Under the pieces are notes generated by a model. That model ran no database searches and was not told where the DNA came from. It saw only the letters and a list, made by a program, of their open reading frames with translations. 64,000 nucleotides of DNA from Triglochin maritima (lineage: Eukaryota; Streptophyta; Magnoliopsida; Alismatales; Juncaginaceae): NCBI GenBank assembly GCA_963682175.1, contig OY821781.1:39755254-39819253 (forward strand), given 5' to 3'. Each line of letters starts with the position of its first letter. The stretch's first letter is position 1. The position numbers were made by a program, and so were the translations under genes. Below, one piece after another: positions 1 to 22,900 of the stretch.

Positions 1-680
1 AGGGTGATGAGACTACCGACCTTGATGGCTACGGAGGTAACGACTCTGCCTTTATGGCGGCAAAGTGTGAGCAACGTATATGTCAGCTTTTGTGAGCAAA
101 TATATGTCAGCTTGTGTGAGCAATTATTTGTCAGCTTGTGAGAGCATTTGAGGTATCAGTTTGTGAGAGCAGCCTATGACTCAGCTTGTGTTAGCATACC
201 TCTGTACTACAATATGTGGATGTGATGGATGCCCGTGTGGGGCCCGATGTTATTGGTAGAGTTGTTCTTTATTACCCTGGTTGGGGGAAGTTTTATGTTG
301 CACTATTGTATGTCATGTATATACTAGTATGATAGGTCTTGGGTATTGTACATTCATATGCATGTAGGTGGACTTAGTATACAAGATTTCCTTATGGAAA
401 CTCAAGCATTATTTCATGTTGCATTTTAGGTCGCGAGTGACACTGAGTGGGTGACGACAGAGGACAAGTGCACATGACCAAATCCTCTAGTCTTATTTTT
501 GAGGTTGTTATGATTACTAGTAGATTGTTGTTATTGTCTTTTGATGTAATCATACTTTTGAAACCTTCTGTGTAAGTGATGTACATTCTGATGTATATTA
601 TGAGTAACGTCCTTATGTTGTTGGTTTAACTTCTTGAGTTTAAATTTTAATTTTTGTTGTTATTTCTGGGACGTTACAGT
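1..680. mobile_element. Possible LTR-retrotransposon end (left edge, partial)
   Basis: No coding region is visible. The stretch ends near 680 in a TTTCTGGGACGTTACA-like motif that resembles the 3' end of plant Ty3/gypsy LTRs, which close in ...CA. The left end lies outside the window, so neither a second LTR nor a target-site duplication can be checked. The call rests on the terminal motif and on the lack of genes, so it is weak. Confidence 0.3.
76..205. repeat. Short degenerate tandem repeat, about 30-bp unit
   Basis: Four to five diverged copies of a unit of about 30 bp containing TGTCAGCTTGTGTGAGCA follow one another. Units differ at several bases and the last two are the most diverged. 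It lies inside the possible LTR remnant and does not encode a recognisable peptide. Confidence 0.6.
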
Positions 681-1479
681 ATGCCTTCTTTGTATTTGTT
701 GATACGAAAAGTCGAAGTGCTAAAACATAGAACTTATGGGACTTGTACCCTGAACTATATCCAACGTCATCATGCAGAAGTCAGTTGTAAGTCATTAGGT
801 GTCCTTGGATACCCATAAATTGGGTCAAATTTATACAAACTCATCATTCACTCTTCTTCATGGCTTCATCCAAACACTCTAAATGCTATATTTGGATGTC
901 CAAACTCATACATAATTTAACTTATAAACTGGAAAGGCTAAAAAAATAGTTTTTCTAGTTTATTATTGTAGTTACTTTTTTATCCTCGTAGTTGTTATTA
1001 TTCACAATATTTTTCCATTAAAAAGAAAATTTGAGAATGATACAACAATCTTGTCTCATAAAAGTCAAAAAAACATGGTGGGAACACAAGTTTTTTGCCA
1101 TTATCTTTAAACTGGTGGACAAGAAATCAATTTTTTTGTTTTACGTTACATCATGTTTTAAACTGAAAAAACTAGAAGTTTATTTGACATTCAAACACAT
1201 TCATTATCTTTTATCTAATCTTCTTTCAAACCAATGAGATCTTATTGATAATCTTAATTTCGGTAGTAAGATCGAGTTTCAAAAAATATTAAATGGGCCT
1301 GCAAAAATGCAAGAAAATCAACTTGAGTAACACGAAGATAGGTGAGAATCCAACGCCGCGAAAACCAAGATCTCCGTAATCATAATATCATGGTATTGGA
1401 GTCACTTTTAGAGAACAAAAAGATAAAATAAAAACCACCATATATAAAGAGAAAAAAATGGAATCCCAAGATTCCCAAC
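681..1479. other. Intergenic, no gene seen
   Basis: AT-rich sequence with only short chance reading frames. I see no conserved motif, RNA gene or repeat structure that I can support. Confidence 0.5.
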
Positions 1480-1700
1480 TAGGGGTGAGGATCCGGACCG
1501 GAATTTTTTCAAGGATCCGGATCGAAGACCGGATGGTTTTGGACGGATGACCGGACCGGACCAAAATCGGATTTTAAAATAAAAAAACGAAAATCAGACC
1601 AGTCTGAACCGGACCGGAATTTCAAAAAAATCCGGACTGGAACCCGAACCGGTTAGATCCGGTCCAAAAAACCAAACCGGACTGGGTTATGCTCACCCAT
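1480..1700. mobile_element. Degenerate hAT-like MITE, rich in CCGG
   Basis: The left edge reads TAGGGGTGAGGAT and the right edge is nearly its reverse complement (ATGCTCACCCATG), so short terminal inverted repeats are visible. The interior is a run of GGACCGGA-type repeats. The termini resemble those of the two hAT-type MITEs at 9374 and 62404. The flanking octamers match at only about 5 of 8 positions, so this is an old insertion or the boundary is slightly wrong. Confidence 0.45.
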
Positions 1701-2589
1701 GACTAACCACCAAAAACTAACAAAGCACAAAGCTAAAAGTAGAAACACAACCAACACCGCATCTCTCTCCTCCTCCCATTGGAACAATCCAAATACTAGG
1801 ACTCCACCTTTATAATGACCACATGTGGTCCCTAGATAAGCCTGCTTAGGTCTGGTGAGAATTCAGACCCTTCCTAAAATCAATTGCAAAATGAAAAGAA
1901 AAAAGAAGAGAAAGAGAGACAAGATTAGGTCTGCATTTCGCGTGAATTCTTATGTCTTAAGGACATACCATGTTGTATTTGTTTTGGGTAAGACAACCTA
2001 ATTAAAAATAATGGACATATTGTGTAATATCGTGTATACACGATATTATGACCTATGTCGGGTATGGGTATTAAGGCACAATATCTTATTGGATCGGATA
2101 TGGGTAACCAAAAATCTTATTAGCAGTGTAAGACATTTACACGAAACGGTTGTATACAACACGACATGATGTATTGTACGTCCCGTTCTTCTACCTAGAA
2201 TAGGAAATTGACGAGTATTTGTATGTATTACATATATACCAAAGTAGAGTTCCACCAAGCGCATTATTTTTTTTCTCCTATATGGTTTTGATTTAGTGTT
2301 ACAAGTTCTCTATTAAGTAATAATGAAACACTTTTTCTGTATATACAATATATAATTTCATTCATAAATCTAGACTTATTTGTGAAATTTTCATATCTAT
2401 TCCTGTAATATTACACAACCAACACTTTGTTACCATGACTACGACCATATTATATATATAGCGTTATTTTTCTCCAATTAATATAAAAAAACCTATATTA
2501 AAAAACAATAATGTTGATAGCTTGTTTATGCAATTGGTTTGCAAACTAATATACATATCAAGTGTTATTTCAACAGTGCATGCAACACA
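1701..2589. other. Intergenic, no gene seen
   Basis: AT-rich. The stretch 2015-2175 contains ATCGTGTATACACGAT and ACACGACATGATG motifs similar to the GTGTCG-rich repeats seen at 3560 and 53410, probably a diverged dispersed repeat. No supported gene. Confidence 0.4.
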
Positions 2590-4604
2590 CTTGAACAGCA
2601 CTAGGAGGGAACTTCGTAGGTATAAGGGTCCGTGCCTAGCGACCAATCTGATCGACCGGTGTTGGAGGTACTTACTTACTTACTTAATTTGACATTATCA
2701 TGTGTAACAAGTAATGCGTTATTAAAACATATGGTTTGACATTAACATAGGTGCGATCGCAATTGGGCGAGGCATAGGAAGAGGTTGGCCAAGTGCTCGC
2801 TCGGTTTTGGTCGCAAAACGAAAGGCAAGATTTATGTTGTAACATACGCTTCCGACGATGACCTAGTCAACCCTAAGCCAGGTACTCTCCGATACGGAGC
2901 CACTCGAAAGCAACCTTTGTGGATCATCTTCGCTCGCAACATGGTCATAAGACTACATGAAGAGCTCCTAGTAGCGAGCTACAAGACGGAGCGAACTATC
3001 ACATCGCCTATGGTGCACAAATCACAATTCAATTTGCAAAACACGTCATAATACACGGTCTACACATCCACCATATCAACCCCAGTGGCGGCGGTATGAT
3101 AAGGGACACCATAAGTCACTTCGGGTTTAGAACCCGTAGCGACAGTGACGGTATTAGTGTTTTCGGGTCGAGTCATGTTTAGATCGACCATAATTCCATG
3201 TACGCTGATGGTCTAATCGACATTGTCAAGGATCTACTGCTATCATTGTTTCCAACAATCACTTCACCCGTCACAATCATGCACGTACGTGTGTGTATAT
3301 ATATAAGCGCATAATTAAATTGGTTCATTTTAAGAAGTAATTGACGTTGCAATAATTATGTTTTTAATTTCTCAAATATAATCTAGGTAATCCATCGTTA
3401 GCTTGTCTTAATTGTCTCTAGGTGGTGTTGTTTGGTGCAAAGTGATAGCTATGCTCCGGACGCGATCATGCAAATCACAGTGGCTTTCAACCATTTTGGA
3501 AAAAAGACTTATCCAAAGGATGCTTAGGTACGTTTTATATATTAATTTTGATACGAAAATATACGACACGACACGACACCATTATCACTCATTGGCAAAT
3601 GTACGCAATTGGTGGAAGCCAAAACTCTACCATCATAAGCCAAGGGAATACATATGTTGCCCCCAATGACTACACCCACAAAGAGGTCTTAATTTCTTTG
3701 CAAATTATATAACTTCTTTGTTTTTTTAAAACATAATATATATTTTTTATATATTAAATCATAACATGTAACTCACATGTTGGTGACACGACTTCCATAT
3801 TATCGTAGTAGTTATTGGCAAGTCGTTGAAAACTTAAAAGTGACACCAAATGAGAAAAAATTATTTCACTAGCTTCCTCACTTAATTTAGGAGACTCCTT
3901 CCAAAAATAGTAGGCTAATAAAATTCCGGTTATTGGTATGGTCTCATTAGCACCATCTAATTGGAAGTCCATTTCACTTATCTAAGATATTAAATTTGTG
4001 ATGCAAAAGTAGTAGACTCGTTGATGACTTCTTGTAAACCAATCAACACCTAAATATAGCTAGTCGTCCCAATATCGAGTTGCCAAAAAATAGACATGCA
4101 TCTTTTGTGATAGCTTTATAGCCTGTTTGTATAGTATGTCAAAACCATTTTTCGAGAAGTATTTGCATTATTACTAACAAAGCAAATTTAAATACACATA
4201 AACTTCGAACAATTGTACATGCCTTGCAATTGATAGGATTTGAACCTGCAACCTTAAGTTAAGGCTAGAACCATATTTTCGATATACAATGACAAGAACC
4301 ATATAACCATTAAGAGGTTTTTTAAAAAAAATTAAACAATAAAAAATTCTTCCAAACCTAATAATTAACTTTCAAATTTATGCAGGTGACACACAGAGTG
4401 AACTCGTCAGACCCATGACACAACTGGAAGTGGAGTTCAGAGAAGGATCTGACGAAGAATGAAGCTTTCTTTGTTCAATCAGGAACACCAAATAGAAGAA
4501 AGCTACACAAGAAAGATATGATCACAACCAAATCAGGGACATGGGTGACCAGACTCACTAGATTCGCCGAAACCCTCCGTTGCAGGCGCAACATGCTATG
4601 CTAA
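2590..4604 (+). pseudogene. Pectate lyase pseudogene (polysaccharide lyase family 1)
   Basis: Fragments follow the order of a plant pectate lyase, the enzyme that cleaves de-esterified pectin in cell walls. At 2596-2670 is the N-terminal Cys-rich segment (KGPCLATNLIDRCWR) with a GT donor. At 2751-3050 come [20 protein letters not shown], the NPKPGTLR motif and [14 protein letters not shown]. After a frameshift near 2993, [10 protein letters not shown] and [16 protein letters not shown] follow up to a TAG at 3180 in place of the conserved Trp before IDHNSM. At 3420-3530 is [18 protein letters not shown], then the [21 protein letters not shown] segment near 3600-3670. The last exon (about 4386-4604) again needs a frameshift, then reads EKDLTKNEAFFVQSGTP to a normal C-terminus and TAA. 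It has several frameshifts and at least one nonsense codon, and the catalytic region is split. It best matches the single-copy, pollen-type group that retains VTRLTRFAETLRCR near the C-terminus. No intact gene could be assembled. Confidence 0.88.
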
Positions 4605-6516
4605 CCAAGATCGATTAAGTTTAATTAAAGTGATATGTCTTGCATGGTGTTCGATTGTTGTGGGCTTTTAATAAAAAGAATTAATGACATGACCGAGACA
4701 AATTAATTTAGTGTATTTATGTAATGGTTGTTAATTTTGTTGGCTAAAATTGTCGATCACTTTGGACCCAACGGGAAGGCCACTTAGGATTGTTGGGTTT
4801 TTTGAGATCTTATTCATTTGACTTGTTAATGTTCTATAAAAAAATGAATTGAGAGGTTATAGTCAAATTCAACTTGGTTAGTTAGTTATGCTTGAATGGT
4901 ATTCTTTGTATTTTCTATGTTTGAACGAAAATATTTTGATGTTTTTCGCATCCAATCAAACCGACCTAAGTATCATTTATCAAGCCTAACTCATTCTCAC
5001 CCCTAACGTCAAAAGCTCCATTTAAACGCAATAAATTAACACACGATACATCAAACACTCTCACTTAATTAATAATGTATTTTTATTAATTAAATAGAAG
5101 ATATGATGAAACATTTTATTAAGTAATTAATTAATATGATGATATTTCTTAAGTAAAATTTGAAGTTCTCTTGTTATATATGTACATTTTTATTTAAAAA
5201 AAACTATCTACATTTCCATTCGAAGACCCTACTTGCTTGTTTTGAACCTACCACTTTTAAGAAACAATAGTTGTTAGTACACATGATTTAAAATCATGAT
5301 TACAGATCTAAAACACCCACTTAATTGAAAGGTGGAAACAGTTGGCATATTGTGATTAGGCTGAGCTGTGATGTACAATCGAGATCCAACAAGAACATAT
5401 ATAATTCATAGTACAGTAATAAGATAATCTGATATTATTATTCTCTTCTCTATATTTATTTACTTAATGATACTTCTCTGCAGATCTGAATAATATATAA
5501 TATATTTATTATTTAATGGACTAGTAGAGGAGGGAATCTATAACTTTTTTAGTCAATAGTTTATGAACTAAACTTCAAAAATTATTGCAAATGGTCCGTA
5601 AGTTGTAGATGAGTGGAACATTCCTCTTTGAATGCAAGTTCGAATCCAACTATGTAGTTAATTACATCTCGATAAAAATGATGTTGAACCACTTCTAAAT
5701 TGGAATTGCAACTCGTATGTCCCAAGTGAACGTGATTATCACAGAATTCTAGATAAAAAACCACTACAAATGGAACCCAATAATATCCATCTCTGTGAGT
5801 TCACACCAATGTCATTCGTCGTAACTAATATAACGCAAACTAACAAAAGAACGAATTAAAACATGTTTGGATTAAAATATATATCGTTAATTCATCGAGT
5901 ATATTAAAAAAATATAATATATATATGACATTTATAGTTTCTAATTAGAAATTTATTGAATAAAAATATTAAAATACGAATGTATTATGATAAATACAAC
6001 TGAGTGTAATATGATAAATGTCACTTTAGAATTTGGATTCTTGCAAGAACTATAAAAATTCAACTTCTTCGTTCTATACAAATTATATTGTTAAGAATCT
6101 AGATATTCTTACAGAATCTGGAAGTTGATTTTCTGTTTGTGAAGTACATTTAGATCATTATCAGATTCTTGTTGGAATCCAACTAAAAATCATATCCAAA
6201 CGGTACCTAAAAGACAAAAAAATAACTTAATCTTTGACTACATTAAGAATGGACATGACAAATCAACCAACACGACACCGAATGGAACCCAAAAGACCTG
6301 ACCTGACCTGACCTGACCGAACCAAATCGGAACCAAACATGCACCACCAATCGGAGCAGTTGTATTATGTATGAGCTGTGGAGAGACTTATTAGAGTAGA
6401 GTGGATGGAGTCTTTGTTGAATTAATTAATTAATTAATTAATAATTGAAATTGGATGGTATAAATAAATAAAAAGAAATAGATATAGCGAAAGGCCGAAA
6501 TCGAAATCTGGAAGAA
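4605..6516. other. Intergenic and upstream region of the NDR kinase gene
   Basis: AT-rich sequence without supported genes. Within about 220 bp of the kinase start codon there are two simple repeats: (TGACC)n at 6296-6318 and (TTAA)n at 6418-6443. The core promoter is not clear enough to mark. Confidence 0.5.
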
Positions 6517-15214
<8,698 letters not shown>

Positions 15215-16946
15215 CACATCAAACATCATGCGAAAGCTAGCAACACATCTTGGACACAAGCAGCTCGCTTGGCTTTCGGTGGGGTTTGCCGAAGTCAACG
15301 TTCCTGGAACGCTAACCCGTGCAGCAACTTAACAAGATCATTTGCAGCAGCATATCGGGATGCTTGAGATGCTCATGGGCATGAGCAGATGTCTCCACTG
15401 TATCAGTAACATTGTGGTTATCTTGAGGGAGGCCTAATGATATATTATTGTGCCTCTCGTGGCGGCCGCTGCTCATGATTTCTCCACCGATGCTGCTAAT
15501 AAACGGCACTGCTGTGTAGTATGTTTATTTTTATCGTTTGTGTGCATTGATATCTAATTGTTTTTGTATCGGTTACTGTTCCGGCTTTTGGTATGTATTT
15601 TTTTTATGCTGCTATTGTTGATATAATTTCCTTCGAAACGCAAAGTTAGTTAGCCTAATTTACCTCTTTTGTGAAAATGTTATGAACTAAACATAGTAAC
15701 ATTAGTAAAGTCCTCTGATAGCTTAGATTACCTCTAAATACCTAATAGGACTGACTAAGTTGTGAGATTTTCGTTTTGAGATAGTTAAATTTAAACGTAG
15801 GGATTGAATCTTAAATTCCATTCGCATGTCTTTGTAGGGTATGTAACATAAACAAATAAAAATTATCTCGGAAGTGCGTTCATATTAGTTGGGAAAATTA
15901 TGCAAGTAAATGCTCTAATATGCAAGATAAAAAAAAAATCAACCCTTACTCTTTGAATGTCTCTGGCCACGAGTTTCCACATGAGATTTGTTTGTAGCAA
16001 CAAATAGTGTCACGATTTCTAGCGAAACGTTTCGTTTCCGAGGCAAATCTCATCTAAAGAATTTCAGATGTTATACATGAGCACTTTGGAGGAATGTGAT
16101 TATAGGTGAGGTCCATTTCTTGTTATCAAAATCCATTTATAGAAAGCAAAACAATGCAAGCACGAATTCGTTTTGATTTTTTCTTTCTTAATGAAAAGCT
16201 GATTAGGATTAAATTAATCCTTTTGAATTTTGTAGTGGTGGATAATAGTTCGTACAAAAACTCGGATTTCGATATTATGAAAACTTAAACGCGTTCCGTG
16301 TTAACATACTGTTCAAAACATGAAAAGCTACAAGAGCATACATGTAATAAATCGTAGTCCAACCAGAATAATGTTGGAGCAAACAGCATAACGATAAAAA
16401 TGCAAATGCTTCGGCAACAAAAAGCTTCAAAACTGCTGTGAAAAGCAATGCCTACTGCATATATGGATTCCAACCATGTAATATAAATCACTTGTATACT
16501 TATACTGAAATTTTCAAGGAACGAATACGCACACCAAGTTAGGAAGAGCCTTCCCTGTTAAAAGACAATTTCTTACATAGATACATGAAAAAAAACACTT
16601 AATTAACGAATCACATAATAAACAAATGTAGCCTCAAAAGGCGGCTGCCGACGTATCTTCTATACTAGTCACATGATACAAATAAACTGGGGAAAAATAA
16701 CCTTTTAATTAATGAACCCTGAGCTACTAGATCCTACCACTATTTTTGTAGTAGGTATCTGAGGCTTCCCGGCCTCCCGACGACAAAACAAATGGAAAAA
16801 ATTACTCTACCACCGAGAGGATGATTTTGGGCCATAACCTAGACCACCTAGTAATTTAATGAAATAAGAATGTAATTACACATTTACACTGGAAAAGAAA
16901 GACTTTTAACCTATGCACATGAAGGCCAGTGGAATTTCGTGGGCAT
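15215..16946. other. Tail-to-tail intergenic region between the NDR kinase and myosin genes
   Basis: This holds the 3' flanks of two convergent genes. AT-rich, with only short chance frames. No RNA gene or transposon boundary could be supported. Confidence 0.6.
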
Positions 16947-19900
16947 TCAATCTGCACGTTGCAGGAGAAAATGGAATCCGGAATTTTCACGTATCAAAGG
17001 AGGGGGATCGATGTCCAATACTTCTATTTCAGTCATCGATTTGGAGATATCGTCCATGGAAAATGGGATGCTGCAGAATTACGACAGAAATAATACTTGA
17101 GTTGAATCGAACAAGTAAGATATTATGGACATATGGAACTAGATTCAGTTCCAACAACCCTCACCTTGAATCATCATCCAGCAGGAAAGAACTGCTGCTT
17201 ACCGCGTTATTCGTATCCTCTGTCATCATGGTTCTCATGCTCGAAATTACCTAGCACAAATGAGCTACAGTTAATGCCAGTAATCCAAGTTATCATAGAC
17301 CATAGGAGGTAAGATCATCAAAAAGAAAACTTCTCCCCCATAAAAAATAAATTTCATGCGGGACTTACATCTGAAGATACACTGTGTGTCCCATATTTGT
17401 CATCCCAATACATGGTACTGATTCTGTACAACTGTTGTATACTGAGCTCCTGTTGAAAGCATTGCGATGAAAATATTTACCAAACAAGAATCAAGTTAAG
17501 GAACAGTTTTGAGTGTTGAAAAACTAAAGGCACTCACAGGGCATAAGTCCTTTGTTATTTCTTTCAAAGTTTTCTTGGGCTTTTGATGAATCACCTAGAA
17601 ATTTTGGAGAAAGGGTATCTTTAATGTGATACAGAAATATAACTGGCAATACAACAAAGATTTTCAGCTTTATAAGACGACATATACCAAGAAACCAACA
17701 GCCTGTCGAATATGCTTTAGTTCCTCCCAAGCAGAGCCAGCATACTGCATATTCAGATAGGATCAGGTGAAAGCTCAAAATAGCAATAAGACCATGAAAG
17801 GAACAAAGCATACCTCTTCAGTTGCGCCAAAGCACCAATGCTCTAGCTCAGCGAGCCCAGATTTCACAAATTCACCATTGCTGAAGGAACAGCATTCTCG
17901 TCGTAGAAGAAGACTGGATGAAAAGAGAAGGAAATCACATTCTAGAATTAATATTGCCAATATATATGCAGTATAACACCGACAATTAAAAGTTCCACAT
18001 GAGTTTCGACATAGGACTGATAGGAGAATATAGGCAGCATGAAAGAAACATACAAATCTAGCATGTCTACCAAGTACAAAACTAGATAGAACTCAAAGGT
18101 CCAAGACATAGAATAAAACATGCATCTTCGACTTGTAAAGATAATAAACTACAATATTTCAACAATAACCATCTTTAGCGGATAAAGAAGTAAATTTACA
18201 GTCAGAATGTGCAACCATGTCACCCAAGGGACACTATTATAGAACAAATATATAATCTGTATGCAAAAAAAGAACACAAACCTATTAAATAGCTGCACAT
18301 TGATAAATGAAAATGTCTGGGTAAACACCTTGCGGACCAAGTATGGAGGAACCTAAAAGAATCAGAGGGAAGGATTATAACATAAACATTTTGTGGTCAA
18401 TTAACACATTAAACTTATGTAAATTGAAAGGAAACGGTAACCAAGAGGATCTCATTGTAAACAAAAATAGGTAAAGCAGAGATCATTGAGGAATCAGCAC
18501 ACTTAACCCTTTCTGCTTCATAAAACTTACATAGTTAGCTTTCATTGTCTTCAAGCAGTTATCCAGGCTTTTGACAATGCTCTGCCAGTGGGCTATCAAG
18601 GCTTTTTGAGCTGCAGCATTAGCATGAGATCGTGATCCTTTCACCAAACTTGCACGAGATGTTCTTGGGGCCTACATCAAAACATTGTCAGCAGTTCTAC
18701 GAAAAATGTAGCCTATCCTCTACAGAGCTGAAGTAGCATTTTTTTTCTTTTTTGGTAAGTGGAGAAAAAGATGCCAACACAGCAGTAATTGACTGGCAGA
18801 CAATCTGTCCAAAAAAGTGCATATTAACTAAAAATACCTGTATGCATAGTCCAAGCAATGGAGATATCTCTTTCTTCAAGTTGTCTCTTATCATTCCATA
18901 TATTTTCTCAAGGAATGCTGTAAGTTGCTGCTTGAAAAGCAAAGCTGGATACTTGGCCTCAACTTGTCGCAGATTATTTGGTCCATTCATTCGGCTATTG
19001 AATAAATTAAGGCCAGCACTTTGAGGTGAAGAGCGCAGTCCCTGAGCAGTGAGGTAAAAAAAAAGTGAATTGAGATGTGAAAGCTACATGAAATTGTTCT
19101 TACAAAGTGGTCCAAGTAAAGAAGATAAACAGATACAAGCAGCTTTGCTACCTGAGACATTTTTACGAGCAAACTACTTCTTCGCCGGTAGGGAGTATTG
19201 ACTGCTCCACTTGCTTTTAGAGTACGTTGCAGCAGCAATATCAAGGTAGCCGAATTGGATAACCAATAGGACAACAAATCTCTATTTTCCTGAACCTTTT
19301 AACACAGCAGGCACCAATATTATTCCAATTGTGTATATAGATTCCACAAAATATGAACATTCAATGGCACTTGTCATGATTATGGATGGAGGACAACTAT
19401 CATGCACCTTACAAGTTCATCGACCATCTTGAAAAGAATGATGTGATTTAAAAACAACACCAAAATGAAATACAATCATTAGCGTAGATCAAATGTACCT
19501 CAATTTGTGATCCAATTGCATGAATTATTCGATCAAATACAGTAGTTCTCTCTACTTCAAAAGATCGCCAATGGAGAAGACATTTATATATGACACAAGC
19601 AGCTATAGGTCTTCCTCCGGAAAATCCAAGATCTTGTGAGATGCATTTGATGAGGAGGTCCTGGTTCTCCTGAAAGTACAAAATAAGGATAACATAGGTC
19701 AACTGAATTTTGCAATGATAGAAAATATGAAGTGAGAAAAAATACAATATTCAAAAGTACCTGTTGCTTCTCATTGAGGGTCTTTTGTGGCTTTTCTTCA
19801 TTCTCTAGGTCCTCAACATTAGGCTGGGATGGGGTCGAAATCTAAGTTCATTAGCAATTGAAATGTTAACAGAGCGAGTTGTGAGAATTTTGTACACTAA

Positions 19901-22900
19901 AAAAACATAGACCATTTACCACTATCTGTTTTGTCTCCCCATTCACAAAATTAGTATTTTCCGGTGTTCTCTGCAGCATTGAGGAAGAAGACAATGTAAT
20001 TTTAGAAGCCTGATTATATAGCTTGTGGTACTACCTTCAAGTGAGAAGAGGTATTAGGAGTCTCAGATGGGGTACCGGAATAATGGTTGACTTGGGACGT
20101 GCAGATAAAGCCCTGCCAGTGGGTGATATTGCAAGAGCTTGTTGACGAAGTACCTGATTTTCAGATTCCAAGTTGGTAACCTTATCCTCGAGCCTGAATT
20201 CATAAGAGAAATCAGCACAGTATGTAATGTAATTCCTGAACTGACGATGTTCAGTTTGAAAATAGCTGGCGAAATATGGACCTTTGAACAGAATCCTGCA
20301 GTTGATCAACTTTGCCATCCCTGTCGTCAAGCTTCTTGACTACGGTTGTGTATTTCAACTCTAAATCTTCATAAGCTTGGCGTGCTTCAGTAATTTTGCT
20401 CTTCTCTTCCAGCAACAATGCCTGCCAGTGTGTTATGATAAATTGGTAATGTTCGGACACATTTGTAGGATTTTTTTCCTAAAGCACGTGGACATGGTAA
20501 CACAGTAAAACAAAACTAATCTGCAAGCATTCTGAACTCCAGAGTTCTGAGAGCATATTAATTAATAACGGGTCAGATCGGCAAAATTATACATCTCATG
20601 AGCTAATGGTTTGCAGGCATCCGGTAGAAACGATGATAATAAAAAACTACAAGGAGACAACTGCAGTAAAACTCAACTAAGAGATGAAGTTTTAGTTGCG
20701 TAAAAAAATTCTTACGTTATATTGTGTGTTGTGAGACTTTTTTTTTGTTTTCCGTCAACTTGTACCTTGAGGGTTTCAATTTCAGAAGTGAGTGACTCAA
20801 TCTTTTCGGTATCCTCAACCAAAACAGGAGTTTCTTTAATGACTGGTGGAGCTTCTTCAGCAGCCTTTTTGAAAGCTTCGCGTTCCCTAACTAGCATTGC
20901 ATTTGACTCTTCTGCTTGTAGTTGCATTTTTTGCAAAGATTCCTGAAGTTTTGCAACTTCCTGGGCCTTTGTCTCCTCCAAATCAATCTAAATTCAAAAT
21001 AAAACATAAATTAATTAAAGTAACTATAAGGGAGTTAGTCGATCATGATAAACGATTATGCGTCCAAAACCAAGTTTAACAAATTTGTAACTACTAAACC
21101 AAAAATGTCAGACATACAAGTATGCATCAAACTGAAGCTTTTATCAAGATTACTTACTCGTAGTCTTTTTTCCAACTGCAATCTCCATGTCAATTCTTCC
21201 ACATGCTTTTCAAGTTTGTTCTTTGCTGCTTGCAGTGCCCCTGTTTCTCTAGCAGCCTGCAGAAGATATAAGGTGTGCTCAAGTCTGACAATAATAGCTA
21301 TGTAACAAAAGACTGTGAAATGAAGTAGCAACTACCATTTTGAGCTTCCGAAGCTCTTTCCTAGCAATTCTTTGTCTCCATGCACACTGGTATGTGATGG
21401 ATGCCTTCTTCAAATTCATGTAATATGAATAGTCTCTATGAGAACGCCATTTGGTCTGCATAGATGGTTTAAGAAATGGTCAACAAGGTTATAGATTACG
21501 AAGTGTTACTAAAAGAGAGCATAACATAATGTGAAAACAAAAATATCACCACTGTGATTGTTCTTAGAGCTACTTCAAGAGTAGACATGGTCAAGACTCA
21601 AAAGGACACAGAGTAGAACTTCCCAACTCATATGGTCCCAACATCGACAAGAATCCCTTATTTTGTTTATGAATAATAACTTCTTTTGTATTGAACTAAT
21701 ACTAAATTACTAATAGATGACATCTCCGTATCATCTCATATCAACACTACATTTTTATTTGTGAATAATAATTCTTTCATCAGAAACTAATAGATGGAAA
21801 CCACTTAGGAAATAGCATCATTCCAAAAATCATGACAAGCCATTTCAGCGAAAAACAAAATATTGTGGAATTGGATTTCTGACATCAAACAAATATAACT
21901 TGCTATCCAACAGCCTTTAAAACGTAAAAAATAACGGATAGGGCAAACGAGTACCTGGATGACAACTGCTGCTTTAGTTTGCTTTCTGAATCTAAATTCA
22001 TTGTGAGCAGCCATTTTCCTTAGTCCGGATTGCAATGTTATAGCTGACGATTGGAGTTGTTTATATGCTTTCTGGGAAACAAAACGGCGGAGGTTCTTCT
22101 GAATCTTTATTGCTGCAGCTTCTTGCCTCATGTTCTCATAAAACTTACGCGCCAATCTCCCTGACGTAAGTAATAACATATTATTTAGTCCACATATAGA
22201 TAAATTGACATATCAAATATGGATACGTGACCAGTGTCAGTGGTGAGTGCAGAGTGCAATAGATTGTCAGGTATGTATCTCATGAGAAAGCAACCCCAAT
22301 CACTAAAGGTATGTAACTTTTCGAAGAGAGTAGAAGTCGAGGAAATACCTCGCCATTGTGATTGTAGATGTATAGTTGCCCTACGCAGTAAGACAAAATC
22401 ACGGCGAGCAATGTAAGTGCGGATTTGCCTCTGAATAATTCTTGCAGCTTTTCCAAGTACTTCAGCTCGTCTTGCATCTAATTCAGCCATCTGCCCTGCT
22501 CGCAAAAAGACTTTGGTTTTGCCAATCTGTGACATCAATCATGATCACATAAGCATGACACAAAATTACTTGTCCAAACCTACAGACCATTGGAAAATTC
22601 TTTAAGGTACCTGATAACCTTTTAAACCCATTTTATCTAGAATCTTTTGGCAAGCACCCTTCTCATCAAAACTGCAGATAATTCCAAAAAATATCAATTA
22701 GAGGGGGAGAAGGTGTGGAGGGTTGGGAGCTTCTGCTTTCACTAAGACTCTAGTACAAACTTACTTTCCTTCCAAGGCTTCTGGTGCAAGAAGCCCAAAA
22801 CGATGAATGAACTCATAAAAGGTTCTCCTAGTAGGGTATCCAGCACAACTGATCCTTATTGCTTCAAGAACACCCTAAATAAAAGTGTGACTATTAATTC

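Noticed and set aside
80..205. CRISPR-like short repeats
   Set aside because: The units are directly adjacent and diverged, with no constant repeat or unique spacers, and the DNA is plant nuclear.
4215..4265. tRNA-like segment (GGATTTGAACCTGCAACC)
   Set aside because: Only a T-arm-like piece is present on the minus strand; no acceptor stem or anticodon arm can be paired, so no tRNA gene is called.
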